Shown in pieces: positions 1-9,634 of a DNA stretch of 64,000 bases (positions are counted from its first letter, which is position 1; each line of letters begins with the position of its first letter). Under the pieces are notes generated by a model. The model did not search any database. It was not told the DNA's origin and saw only the letters and a program-made list of their open reading frames with translations. Made by a program: the position numbers and the translations under genes. Origin of the DNA: an uncultured Pelagibacteraceae bacterium (GTDB taxonomy: Bacteria; Pseudomonadota; Alphaproteobacteria; Pelagibacterales; Pelagibacteraceae); assembly GCA_902568465.1 (NCBI GenBank), contig CACFQR010000001.1:1-64000 (forward strand), given 5' to 3'.

Positions 1-957
1 TACACAATTGTTGGCTTCGCCTTAGCAGGCTGGTCTGTAATTGCTAACGACTCAATTCAAACTCTAGGTACTTTTATTGCTTCAAAAAAGAAGTGGTTTA
101 AATGGTATACGTTGGCCGCCTCTGCATCTTTTATGATGGCTGTTGTATTGATTTATGGGTGGTGGGCTTATGATGGAGATATTTCGTTTGGAAGATTAAC
201 AAGAATTCCTTACCAAGAAATTCAATGGTATCACGCCGTAGCACCTGGAATATTATTATTACTAACAAGAATTGGAATACCAGTATCAACTACTTTCTTA
301 GTTCTTTCAGCTTTTGCTTCAACGGTTGTTTTAGAAAAAATGCTTTTAAAGAGTGTTGTAGGCTATGGTCTTGCTGCAGTTGCGGCTTATGTTTGTTGGA
401 TTGTTATTTCTAAATTTATTAATGAAAAATTTGATGAAATTACCACTGGCTGGAAAATTTCTTTTTGGCGAAATGCGGTTTGGGTAAGTTCAGCCTATTT
501 ATGGGCAGCTTGGCTTTCTCATGATGTTGCAAATATTGCTGTTTATCTACCAAGACAACTTGATCTTACATTATTATTAGTTGTTGTAACTTATTTTACA
601 ATTCTTCTTTTTTATATTTTCTACATACAGGGTGGACGTATCCAAACAGTAGTTTTGGAGAAAACTGGAACTAGATATGCTCGATCAGCAACTATTATTA
701 ATACTATTTATGCTGCTGTCCTTTATTACTTTAAAGAACTAAACGATCTTCCTATGTCGACAACTTGGGTATTTGTAGGATTGTTATGTGGAAGAGAACT
801 TGCAATCTCTACGATGAATAAAGAATACAAATTCAAATACGTGTTTCCATTAATTGGTAAAGACTTTATTAAAATGGTGTTTGGATTAAGTATTTCGGTT
901 GGAATTGTATTAGCTATTCACTATATAATTATTCCTACTGGATTTGGTTTACAATAA
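1..957 (+). CDS. Integral membrane protein, PiT-like inorganic anion/phosphate transporter features (5' end truncated by window)
   Basis: Open frame runs from base 1 (YTIVGFALAGWSVIANDSIQTLGTF...); the ANDSIQTLGT and GIPVSTTFLVLSAFAS segments resemble the PiT GANDxxNxxGT / GxPVSTTH repeats; many TM segments. Confidence 0.5.
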   Translation, partial: YTIVGFALAGWSVIANDSIQTLGTFIASKKKWFKWYTLAASASFMMAVVLIYGWWAYDGDISFGRLTRIPYQEIQWYHAVAPGILLLLTRIGIPVSTTFLVLSAFASTVVLEKMLLKSVVGYGLAAVAAYVCWIVISKFINEKFDEITTGWKISFWRNAVWVSSAYLWAAWLSHDVANIAVYLPRQLDLTLLLVVVTYFTILLFYIFYIQGGRIQTVVLEKTGTRYARSATIINTIYAAVLYYFKELNDLPMSTTWVFVGLLCGRELAISTMNKEYKFKYVFPLIGKDFIKMVFGLSISVGIVLAIHYIIIPTGFGLQ

Positions 958-964
958 ATTTGAA

Positions 965-1906
965 CTAACCAAACTGTCCACCCGCTCTAAAACGATAAAT
1001 ATATTTAGGTAAGATGCTCTGTATCGGTGTCCCGCTAATACCAAGATCCTTTAATGTTGGATGATCACCAGAAACAATATTGTTATGCTTTAATAATTCT
1101 ACTTGATCAGGTGTTAACAGTGGGTTTGGCATCATCTGTAAAAAGTAGGATTGAAACTTAGCGGCGCCCCAAGGAATAGGTATTAAAAATCTTTTCTTTT
1201 TAATTTCAGCTAATAAAATTTCCATAAGTTCTTTGAATGAATAATTTTTAGGTCCGCCCAATTCATAAATTTTAGGTTCTGAATTATTTAACTCTACTGC
1301 TTTTGCAATGGCTTTTGCCACATCTCCTACATAGATAGGTGCAAACTTTGTTTTGCCCCCACCGACTAAAGGGAGGGCGGGAGAAAATTGGGCAAGGGAT
1401 GCAAAGGTATTAAAGAATTTATCTTCTGGCCCAAACACGACCGAAGGTCTTAAAATAACTGATGGTTTGAAATTATTTTGAATATTTTTTTCACCTTGAA
1501 GTTTTGATTGCATATACAGTGAAGCGTGTCTTTCTTTAACTCCTAAGGCGCTAACGTGAACTAAATTTTTTATTCCAGCTTCACTACACAAATTACTTAA
1601 TAGATGTGGAAATTGTGAGTGAACTTGGTTAAATTTTTGTTTTCTTGTTTCATACAAAATACCCACAAGATTTATAGCAAGATCACAATTTTTTAAAACT
1701 TGCTTAACATCTTCTGAATTAAAAATATTTGTTTTTAAAAGCTCTATTTGACCGGGGTTACCTAGCGGTTTTAAATATCCCTTTTGAAAGGGATTACGAG
1801 TCGCTACCTTTATTCTGTAGTCTAGTTTAGTTAGTTGACGCATTAAATGTTTGCCTAAAAATCCGCCAGCTCCAAATATTGCTATTATTTTCTGATTATT
1901 TTGCAT
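965..1906 (-). CDS. NAD(P)-binding epimerase-like protein, complex I NDUFA9-type family
   Basis: N-terminal GAGGFLGKHLMRQL Rossmann motif, YMQSKLQGEK, ILRPSVVFGPED. Confidence 0.8.
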   Translation of the reverse strand: MQNNQKIIAIFGAGGFLGKHLMRQLTKLDYRIKVATRNPFQKGYLKPLGNPGQIELLKTNIFNSEDVKQVLKNCDLAINLVGILYETRKQKFNQVHSQFPHLLSNLCSEAGIKNLVHVSALGVKERHASLYMQSKLQGEKNIQNNFKPSVILRPSVVFGPEDKFFNTFASLAQFSPALPLVGGGKTKFAPIYVGDVAKAIAKAVELNNSEPKIYELGGPKNYSFKELMEILLAEIKKKRFLIPIPWGAAKFQSYFLQMMPNPLLTPDQVELLKHNNIVSGDHPTLKDLGISGTPIQSILPKYIYRFRAGGQFG

Positions 1907-1940
1907 TTTGACAACATTAACATTATATATGGTTTTAGGT

Positions 1941-2573
1941 ATGACTAAAATTTATAAGTTTCAAGATGATATTTCGACAGATGCGCGAAAAGAACTTGAA
2001 AAGCATTCAAGCCTATCAGTTGATACTGAAGGATCAGGTTTGCAAATTCCTCATAGAGATAAATTAAGTTTAATTCAATTTAGCACTGGAAATAATGATG
2101 CTTATATTATTCAACCAAATAGAAAAAATTATAAAGCTCCAAATATAGTTAAAATTTTAGAAAATCAAAAAATTACAAAAATTGGCCACTATTTAAGATA
2201 TGATATATCTGGTTTGGAATATTTTCTTAAATGTGATGTTAAAAATATTTGGGATACCAAAATAGCTTCGAAACTTTGTAGAACTTATAGCCAGTACCAT
2301 GGCTTGAAAGATTTGGTGCAAGAATTTTGTGGTAAAAAATTAGATAAAAGACTCGGTAGTAGCGATTGGAATAAAAGTTTAAGTGAATTAACTGATGCGC
2401 AACTTCAGTATTGTAGTAACGATGTTATATATTTACATAAAATAAAAAATGAGCTTAATAAAATGTTAGTCAGAGAGAAAAGATTAGAACTTTATGAAAG
2501 TTCAATAAAATTTTTAAAAACAAGAATTAAATTAGACCAAAGCGGATTTACTGAAGACATATTTCAACATTAA
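1941..2573 (+). CDS. rnd: Ribonuclease D-like 3'-5' exonuclease (DEDDy)
   Basis: VDTEGSGL, IGHYLRYD, SSDW, YCSNDVIYLH motifs; ORF track starts at 1908 but internal ATG 1941 gives the natural N-terminus. Confidence 0.75.
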   Translation: MTKIYKFQDDISTDARKELEKHSSLSVDTEGSGLQIPHRDKLSLIQFSTGNNDAYIIQPNRKNYKAPNIVKILENQKITKIGHYLRYDISGLEYFLKCDVKNIWDTKIASKLCRTYSQYHGLKDLVQEFCGKKLDKRLGSSDWNKSLSELTDAQLQYCSNDVIYLHKIKNELNKMLVREKRLELYESSIKFLKTRIKLDQSGFTEDIFQH

Positions 2574-3547
2574 TGAATAAAGATTTAAAAATAGCAAAAT
2601 CAACTGTACAGACTGAAATTTCAGCTTTAAAAAGGTTGTCGCAAAGTTTTGGGCGGTCAACTCAATTTTCAAAAATTGTGAATTTAATTAATCGATGTAA
2701 GGGAAAAGTTTTAGTTGTAGGTGTTGGCAAAAGTTATCTTGTTGGACTTAAAGTTGCCGGCACTCTATCAAGCTTAGGAACACCAAGTGTAGCTTTTTCA
2801 GCAAACGATTTGCAACATGGTGGTTTGGGAGCTATTCAAAAAAATCAGGATATTATTATGGTCTTTAGTGTTTCTGGGCAATCTTCAGAATTAGATTCTA
2901 TTTTAAGATTTACAAAGAGACATAATATTCCTGTGGTTGGAGTAAGTTGTAAATCAACTTCTATGCTATTAAAATTTTCTAACTACAAAGTCCTATTGCC
3001 CAAAGTGATTGAAGCTGGCCACAGTCTTGCACCAACAGCATCCTCTACAATGTTTGGTTGCTGGGGAAATTCCTTAGCAATAGCTTGTATGAAAAGAAAA
3101 AAGTGGACTAATAAAAAATTTGTTGAACATCATACCGGAGGATCTCTGGCTACGGCATTAGTTCAAGTAAAAGAAATAATGGCAAAAGGCGACAAAATTC
3201 CTTTAATACCTGCCAGTAAAAATATAAGAACCGCAATAAAGGAAATGTCAAAAAAAAGATTAGGTGTTGTGTGTATTAAGAAAAAAAATGGGCAAATTCA
3301 TATTGTGAGTGATGGTGATATTAGAAGACACAGTAATAATCTATTTAAGAAAAAAATTGTTGATGTTTGTACAAAAAATCCAATCTGGATATCGGATACA
3401 GCTACAGCTCTATCTGCAATTGACATAATGAATACAAAAAAAATAACTTCTCTTTTAGTGGCAAGAAGTAAAGATGTAGGAAAAAAAATTAAAAATGTTG
3501 TTGGAATTATTCATCTTCATCATTGTCTTAGCAGAGGAATAAAATGA
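2573..3547 (+). CDS. kdsD: KdsD/KpsF-like arabinose-5-phosphate isomerase family (SIS + CBS), divergent active site
   Basis: SIS domain GVGKS...VSG, SLAPTASST, GGSL, C-terminal CBS pair; located 5' of lptC/lptB. Confidence 0.7.
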   Translation: MNKDLKIAKSTVQTEISALKRLSQSFGRSTQFSKIVNLINRCKGKVLVVGVGKSYLVGLKVAGTLSSLGTPSVAFSANDLQHGGLGAIQKNQDIIMVFSVSGQSSELDSILRFTKRHNIPVVGVSCKSTSMLLKFSNYKVLLPKVIEAGHSLAPTASSTMFGCWGNSLAIACMKRKKWTNKKFVEHHTGGSLATALVQVKEIMAKGDKIPLIPASKNIRTAIKEMSKKRLGVVCIKKKNGQIHIVSDGDIRRHSNNLFKKKIVDVCTKNPIWISDTATALSAIDIMNTKKITSLLVARSKDVGKKIKNVVGIIHLHHCLSRGIK

Positions 3548-4149
3548 CCAAAAAAAGAAAAACTATTCAATTAATGTTAACATTCGTTGGCGTTTTTCTT
3601 ATATTAATAACTTATATACTTTATCCAAAAATAGGCGAAAAAAAAGTTTCTGAGAGAAAAAGTGTAATTATTGAAAGTGAAAATGATAAAGAAATTAGCG
3701 ATGCAAAAAATAAGGATAATACTTTTGAAAATGTTGAATATAAAGGTTTATATGACTTTGATAAACCTTTTACTGTTAAGTCAGATAAAGCGTATATTTT
3801 GTCTGACGAAGAAGATATTGTATATATGACTCGCATGGAAGTTACTTTGAGCATGAAAGATGGCAGGGTGATCGTTATAACAAGTGAAAAAGGTAGTTAT
3901 AATAAAAAAACATACGATTGTTTTTTTCAAGAAAATGTAAAAGCTACCGATGGAAAAACAATAATAACATCAAAAAATCTAGATTTAATAGCGTCTGAGG
4001 ATTTTGCAAGTGTGTATAATGATGTTGTTATAAAGAATGACGGAAGTCATCTTAAAGCTGATAAAGTTGATTACAATTTTGTTTCTAAAAAATATAATTT
4101 TTCAATGTTTGAAAATGCAAAAAAGGTAAAAGTAAAAATAATAAATTAA
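3544..4149 (+). CDS. lptC: LPS export periplasmic protein LptC-like
   Basis: N-terminal TM anchor then OstA/LptC-like beta-repeats; position between kdsD and lptB. Confidence 0.65.
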   Translation: MTKKRKTIQLMLTFVGVFLILITYILYPKIGEKKVSERKSVIIESENDKEISDAKNKDNTFENVEYKGLYDFDKPFTVKSDKAYILSDEEDIVYMTRMEVTLSMKDGRVIVITSEKGSYNKKTYDCFFQENVKATDGKTIITSKNLDLIASEDFASVYNDVVIKNDGSHLKADKVDYNFVSKKYNFSMFENAKKVKVKIIN

Positions 4150-4914
4150 ATGAATAATATTAAAAAATTTAGAATTATTAAATTTAAATCAAAGCCAATA
4201 TTATCTGCAAAAAGCATTGCTAAGTCTTTTGATGAGAGAGTTATACTTAGAAAAATAGATATACATTTAAATCAGGGAGAAATGTTAGGTCTTCTTGGTT
4301 CAAATGGTGCCGGCAAAAGTACATTTATGAATATAGTATTAGGTCTTGTAAAATGTGATTTTGGCGACATATTTTTAGGAAATACAAAATTAACTAATCT
4401 AGCAATCCATGAAAGATCTAAATTAGGAATAGCCTATCTACCACAACAAACAGCAATTTTTAGAGGACTTACAGTTTATGAAAATTTATTGGCTATAGCT
4501 CAAATAGTAAAAAAAAGAGTTAAGGATCAAAAGGATATTGTAGAAAAACTTTTAGCCGAATTTTCTATAACACATTTAAGAGACGTTAAAGCTACCTCAT
4601 TATCAGGTGGAGAGCGCAGAAGAACAGAAATAGCAAGATGTTTAATTAACAACCCTAAAGTTTTATTATTAGATGAACCCTTTGCAGGAGTTGACTTATT
4701 ATCTATTCAAGACATCAAAGGACTTTTAATAAAGTTGCAGGCTAGAGGTTGTGCAGTATTAGTAACAGATCATAATGCATCGCAACTGCTTAGTGTGGTG
4801 GATAGAGCATATGTTTTGGCAAATGGTACTATTGTAGCAAATGGTTCTCCAAAACAAATAGTAAATACGACCGAGGCTCAAAAACTTTACTTTGGATCAG
4901 ACTTCAAATTATAA
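4150..4914 (+). CDS. lptB: LPS export ABC transporter ATP-binding protein LptB
   Basis: GSNGAGKST Walker A, LSGGERRRTEIARCL, LLLDEPFAGVD, TDHN. Confidence 0.85.
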   Translation: MNNIKKFRIIKFKSKPILSAKSIAKSFDERVILRKIDIHLNQGEMLGLLGSNGAGKSTFMNIVLGLVKCDFGDIFLGNTKLTNLAIHERSKLGIAYLPQQTAIFRGLTVYENLLAIAQIVKKRVKDQKDIVEKLLAEFSITHLRDVKATSLSGGERRRTEIARCLINNPKVLLLDEPFAGVDLLSIQDIKGLLIKLQARGCAVLVTDHNASQLLSVVDRAYVLANGTIVANGSPKQIVNTTEAQKLYFGSDFKL

Positions 4915-4920
4915 TTTTAA

Positions 4921-6276
4921 ATGAACCAAAAGTACTCAGTATTTATAAATAAAAAAATTAATCGATTTAACAAAACAGTAAAAATTCCTGGAGACAAATC
5001 TTGTTCGATTAGGGCTTTGCTTTTCGCGAGTCAATGCTGCGGTATCAGCGAGATAAAAAATTTATTAAAATCTGAAGATGTTTTAAATTGTCTAAAGGCT
5101 TTGAGGAAATTAGGTGTAAAAATAATAAAAAAAAACGATTTATATAAAGTTTATGGTAATGGTTTAAGTTCATTTAAAGTAGCAGGTAGTAAAGCTAAAA
5201 AAATATTTGTTGGTAATAGTGGCACTACAGCTAGAATATTGTGTGGACTATTATCTACCAACCCAGGAAAATTTTATTTATATGGCGACCGATCTATGAA
5301 TAAAAGAGATATGTCGCGAGTTATAACACCTCTAGAAAAAGTTGGGGCTAATTTTTACCCAAAAGGCAAAAAAACTCTACCAATTACAATAGAGGGTACA
5401 TCTATGCCATTAGCACAAAATCATGTTGAAAAAATTGGATCTGCGCAAGTTAAGTCTTCTTTGTTAGCCTCTTTTCTAAATACCCCAGGTAAAAATACTG
5501 TAATAGAAAAAAAAAGTAGTCGAAATCACACTGAAATTCTCTTAAAAAAAATTTTTGCTGATATCAGTATCAAAAAATCAAATAACGAAAATATCATTTC
5601 AATTTTTGGTCAAAAAAACTTACATGCTTTCAATTATACTGTAGGTTCAGATCCAAGCTCAGCTGCTTTTCTTGTAACTGCAGCATTATTATCATCTAAA
5701 TCAAAAATAATTATTCATAACTGCTTGTTAAATAAAACAAGATTAGGATTTTATAAAGTTCTAAAAGAAAAAGCTGGGGCAGATATAAAAATAAAAAATT
5801 TAAGAAAATCATCAAACAGTGGTGAGATAGTAGGAACTGTTATTGCCAAAAGTAGTTTTTTAAAAGCCTTTAGCTGCCCAAAAAAAATAATACCCTCACT
5901 TATTGATGAATTGCCTATACTCTTTGTGATAGCAGGTTTAACAAAAGGAACATCAAAATTTGTACAGATAAATGAGGTAACTAAAAAAGAGAGTAATCGT
6001 ATTGAAGAGATGCGAAAAATTTTAATTCAAGCAGGAATAAAATGTAAAAGTACAAAAGATACTATGACAATTTTTGGAAAAAATAACATTAAGACTAGTA
6101 ATAAATCAATTTTGGTGAAGACGCATGGGGATCATAGAATTTGTTTAAGTGCATGCATTTTTTCTTTAGTTACAGGAATTAAGACAAAGATAAAAAACTT
6201 TGAAACAGTAAATACTTCGTTTCCCGGATTTATTTCAATAATAAGGAGTTTGGGAGGTAAAATTGAAATTATATAA
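4921..6276 (+). CDS. aroA: 3-phosphoshikimate 1-carboxyvinyltransferase (EPSP synthase)
   Basis: PGDKS, GNSGTTAR, SAQVKSSLL, DPSSAAF, KESNRIEEM, GDHRI, TSFPGF. Confidence 0.85.
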   Translation: MNQKYSVFINKKINRFNKTVKIPGDKSCSIRALLFASQCCGISEIKNLLKSEDVLNCLKALRKLGVKIIKKNDLYKVYGNGLSSFKVAGSKAKKIFVGNSGTTARILCGLLSTNPGKFYLYGDRSMNKRDMSRVITPLEKVGANFYPKGKKTLPITIEGTSMPLAQNHVEKIGSAQVKSSLLASFLNTPGKNTVIEKKSSRNHTEILLKKIFADISIKKSNNENIISIFGQKNLHAFNYTVGSDPSSAAFLVTAALLSSKSKIIIHNCLLNKTRLGFYKVLKEKAGADIKIKNLRKSSNSGEIVGTVIAKSSFLKAFSCPKKIIPSLIDELPILFVIAGLTKGTSKFVQINEVTKKESNRIEEMRKILIQAGIKCKSTKDTMTIFGKNNIKTSNKSILVKTHGDHRICLSACIFSLVTGIKTKIKNFETVNTSFPGFISIIRSLGGKIEII

Positions 6277-6928
6277 ACCCTTAAGGATAGCTTGCGATGG
6301 TGAAAGCGCCAGTGGAAAAAGTTTAGCCTCAAAACTAATTGCAAAAAAATATAATTTATTTTGTTTAAATTCAGGTTTAATTTATAGATATGCAAGTTAT
6401 CTTATTATTAAAAATGAGCCTAAAAGAAGTATTCCTTATCTTAAAAAAAAATTTAAAAATTTAAATTACAAAAAAATAAATTCACTTAACCTACATACAC
6501 AGGAAATAAGTTATCATGTCTCAATTTTAGCAAAACAAAAAAAAATAAGACAATTAGTTAAAACTTTTCAGAGAAAAATTATAAAAAGGTATCCTAGAAT
6601 TGTTGTTGAAGGGAGAGATTCTGCCAGTTCAATCCTGAAAAGTAACCCCAGATATACAATTGCGTTTTATTTTATCTGTAAATTATCTGTTGCTAGTTTT
6701 CGCAGATGGCGTGACCTAAAGAAGAAAATTCCACTAAAAGAGATTAAAAAATCGTTAAAGAATCGCACTCTACTTGATAAAAAAAGGTTCCATAATCCCT
6801 TGAAAAAAGTTCCTGATGCTGTAGTAATACGCACTCATTTACTTACAAAAAAGCAAATGATTAATAAAATGGAGAAATGTATTAACAAAAAAATATTAAA
6901 GTATGGAAGAAATTTTAAAGCAAAGTAA
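6263..6928 (+). CDS. cmk: Cytidylate kinase-like protein (divergent)
   Basis: DGESASGKS P-loop, VEGRD, NPLKKVPDAVVI; TTG start preceded by GGGAGG; syntenic aroA-cmk-rpsA. Confidence 0.65.
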   Translation: MKLYKPLRIACDGESASGKSLASKLIAKKYNLFCLNSGLIYRYASYLIIKNEPKRSIPYLKKKFKNLNYKKINSLNLHTQEISYHVSILAKQKKIRQLVKTFQRKIIKRYPRIVVEGRDSASSILKSNPRYTIAFYFICKLSVASFRRWRDLKKKIPLKEIKKSLKNRTLLDKKRFHNPLKKVPDAVVIRTHLLTKKQMINKMEKCINKKILKYGRNFKAK

Positions 6929-8612
6929 ATCTCACAAAGAGTTTGAAGAACTCCTTTCCCAAGACCTAAATAATAGAAAATTTAAAGAAGGCGAAATATC
7001 AAAAGGTGTAATAAGCAAAATAGGAAAAAAATTTGTATTTGTAGATTTAGGTCTGAAAAGTGAAGGAGCAATACCTATAGACGAATTTAAGCTTACTAAA
7101 GAAATAGATAAAATTAAAATCGGCTCAACAATTGATGTATTGCTTGAAAAAATTGAAAATAAAAGTGGAGATGTGGTCATAAGCCGTGAAAAAGCAAGAA
7201 AGGCTCACTCTTGGAAAAAGATGGAAGCAGCATTTGAAAAAAAAGAGGAAGTAAAAGGAGTAATTATTTCAAAATGTAAAGGTGGATTTATAGTTGACGT
7301 TGACTCATGTCTTTGTTTTTTACCTGGATCACAAGTAGATCTAAGACCTTTAAAAAATATAGACCATCTAATGAAAGTTCCACAAAAATTTGAGTGTGTA
7401 AAATTAGATAAAAAACGTGGCAATATTGTTCTTTCAAGAAGAGCAATAATGTCAAAAATGAGAGACAAAGATAGAGATAAAATTTTAGAAAAAATTAAGG
7501 AAGGAGATGTTATAGAAGGAACAGTTAAAAATTTAACTGACTGGGGTGCTTTCGTAGACATTAATGGTGTTGACGCTCTTCTTCATATAACTGATATATC
7601 TTGGGACAGAATTAGTAGACCTTCAGAGCTTTTATCGATTGGACAAACAGTAAAAGCAAAAATAATTAAAATTGAAGAAGGTTCAAAAAAAATAAGTCTA
7701 GGAATAAAACAATTAACTGAAGATCCATACATTAAAGCAATAAATAATTATGAAGTAGGAAAAAATTACCCCGCTACAATCACCAAAGTGCAAGATTATG
7801 GATGTTTTGCAAAACTAGAGGACGGTCTAGAAGGTCTAATTCACCAATCAGAACTTTCATGGACTAAAAGAAATGTGCATCCAGGTAAAGTTTTGTCTAC
7901 ATCTCAAAAAATAGAAGTCCAAATTTTAGAAAAAGATATAGATAAAAGAAGATTAAGCCTTAGCTACAAAAATACCTTGGTTAACCCTTGGGTTAAATTT
8001 GCTAATGATTATAAAATAAATGACAAAGGAGAAGGTGTGGTAAAAAACATTACCGACTATGCTCTTTTTATATCTATTAAAAACTCAGAACTCGATGGAA
8101 TGATTCATTATAAAGATTTAAGTTGGACGGAAAAAGATACTGAGCTAGCAAAATATAAAAAAAACCAAACAGTGCAGTTTAGAATTTTAGAGATTAATGA
8201 GAAAAAAGAAAAAATTAGACTTGGTATCAAGCAATTAAAAGATGACCCTTTTGAATTCTTTATGAATAAAAAATCACAAGAGGTTATTACTGTAATAGTA
8301 GACCATGCAACTAAAAATGGAATTTTGGTTCACACAGGAAATAAGGAACAATTATATTTAATTAAAAAAAATCTTTTAGCTAAAGAACCAGAGAACGCTC
8401 GACCTTCTAGATTTGCTCCAGGCGATAAAGTTGACGTTATGATTCTTGAATTAGAAAAAGATAAAAAAGAAGTAGTTTTGTCAATTAAAGCACTAGAGGA
8501 AAAACAATCAAAAGATGCTGTTAAAAAATACGGCTCAACTGATTCAGGTGCATTATTAGGGGATATACTTGGCCCTCTTCTAAAGAAAAAAAAACCTAAA
8601 ACAAAAAAATAG
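6903..8612 (+). CDS. rpsA: 30S ribosomal protein S1
   Basis: Multiple S1 repeats: VKNLTDWGAFVDINGVDALLHITDISW, FLPGSQVDLRP, RGNIVLSRRA. Confidence 0.93.
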   Translation: MEEILKQSKSHKEFEELLSQDLNNRKFKEGEISKGVISKIGKKFVFVDLGLKSEGAIPIDEFKLTKEIDKIKIGSTIDVLLEKIENKSGDVVISREKARKAHSWKKMEAAFEKKEEVKGVIISKCKGGFIVDVDSCLCFLPGSQVDLRPLKNIDHLMKVPQKFECVKLDKKRGNIVLSRRAIMSKMRDKDRDKILEKIKEGDVIEGTVKNLTDWGAFVDINGVDALLHITDISWDRISRPSELLSIGQTVKAKIIKIEEGSKKISLGIKQLTEDPYIKAINNYEVGKNYPATITKVQDYGCFAKLEDGLEGLIHQSELSWTKRNVHPGKVLSTSQKIEVQILEKDIDKRRLSLSYKNTLVNPWVKFANDYKINDKGEGVVKNITDYALFISIKNSELDGMIHYKDLSWTEKDTELAKYKKNQTVQFRILEINEKKEKIRLGIKQLKDDPFEFFMNKKSQEVITVIVDHATKNGILVHTGNKEQLYLIKKNLLAKEPENARPSRFAPGDKVDVMILELEKDKKEVVLSIKALEEKQSKDAVKKYGSTDSGALLGDILGPLLKKKKPKTKK

Positions 8613-8626
8613 ATATATAATAAGTC

Positions 8627-8938
8627 ATGGTTAAATCAGAACTGGTGCAAGATCTTTGCAACATGAATCCCAACATTATTCGGGCTGACATCGAAAAAAT
8701 CGTAAAAATTATAATTTTTGAAATGACTGAAGCACTATGTAGAGATGAGGCAGTAGAAATAAGGGGTTTGGGAAGATTCAAAACTGTTATGAGAAAAGCT
8801 AGAATTGGAAGAAACCCAAAAAATTCAAAAATAGTTCAAATACCTGCAAAAAAAGCAATTAAATGGAAGATGTCTTCACTTCTCTACAAAAGATTGAACA
8901 ATAATTTTACTGAAAACAAATTATCTGGTAATTATTAA
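8627..8938 (+). CDS. ihfB: Integration host factor beta / HU-like DNA-binding protein (divergent C-terminus)
   Basis: MVKSELVQDL...VEIRGLGRFKTVMRKARIGRNP; downstream of rpsA. Confidence 0.75.
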   Translation: MVKSELVQDLCNMNPNIIRADIEKIVKIIIFEMTEALCRDEAVEIRGLGRFKTVMRKARIGRNPKNSKIVQIPAKKAIKWKMSSLLYKRLNNNFTENKLSGNY

Positions 8939-8943
8939 AATCA

Positions 8944-9630
8944 GTGAAAAAAATTATCCTTGCTCTTGACACAAATAACCTAGAACAAGCAATTAATATT
9001 ACAAAAAAAATTAAGCATAAAATCTTTACCATAAAGGTTGGGTTAGAATTTTTTAATTCGCATGGAAAAGAAGGTATAAAAAAATTTAATGAGTTGGGAA
9101 TAACAAACCTCATGCTTGACCTTAAATTAAAAGATATACCTCAAACTGTTTATAAAGCAATTAAGGCACTGGATGATATTAATTTTGGTTTTATTACAAT
9201 ACATGGCCAAGGTGGAAAGGAAATGATAAAACTTGCTAAACAAGCAGTGAATGAAATTAAATCTAAACCTACAATCATGATGGTAACTATTTTGACTGCG
9301 TTGAATGATGAAGATTTAAAAACTATGGGAAATAATAATACTGTAAATGAACAAGTCGAAAAATTATCAAAAGTTGCTAGAGAAATGGAGGTTGGAGTTG
9401 TTTGCTCAGGAAACGAAGCAAAATTTGTTAGAAAAATAATAGGACCCGAACTATTAATTTTTACACCTGGTGTCCGTATGAGTGATGAAGATAAAAATGA
9501 TCAAAAACGTATTTGTACTCCTGCAGAAAGTATAAAAAATGGCGCTAATAAAATAATTATGGGAAGAAGTTTAATTACAGGAAATATTGATCATAATATA
9601 GATAAAGTGTCTAATTCTATAAAAGAATAA
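8944..9630 (+). CDS. pyrF: Orotidine 5'-phosphate decarboxylase
   Basis: GTG start; KVGLEFF, LDLKLKDIPQTV (DxKxxD retained), TPGVR, DQKRICTPAESI, GRSLI. Confidence 0.85.
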   Translation: MKKIILALDTNNLEQAINITKKIKHKIFTIKVGLEFFNSHGKEGIKKFNELGITNLMLDLKLKDIPQTVYKAIKALDDINFGFITIHGQGGKEMIKLAKQAVNEIKSKPTIMMVTILTALNDEDLKTMGNNNTVNEQVEKLSKVAREMEVGVVCSGNEAKFVRKIIGPELLIFTPGVRMSDEDKNDQKRICTPAESIKNGANKIIMGRSLITGNIDHNIDKVSNSIKE

Positions 9631-9634
9631 TTTG

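Noticed and set aside
225-413. 62-aa ORF inside the PiT-like gene
   Set aside because: Short out-of-frame ORF overlapping a better CDS
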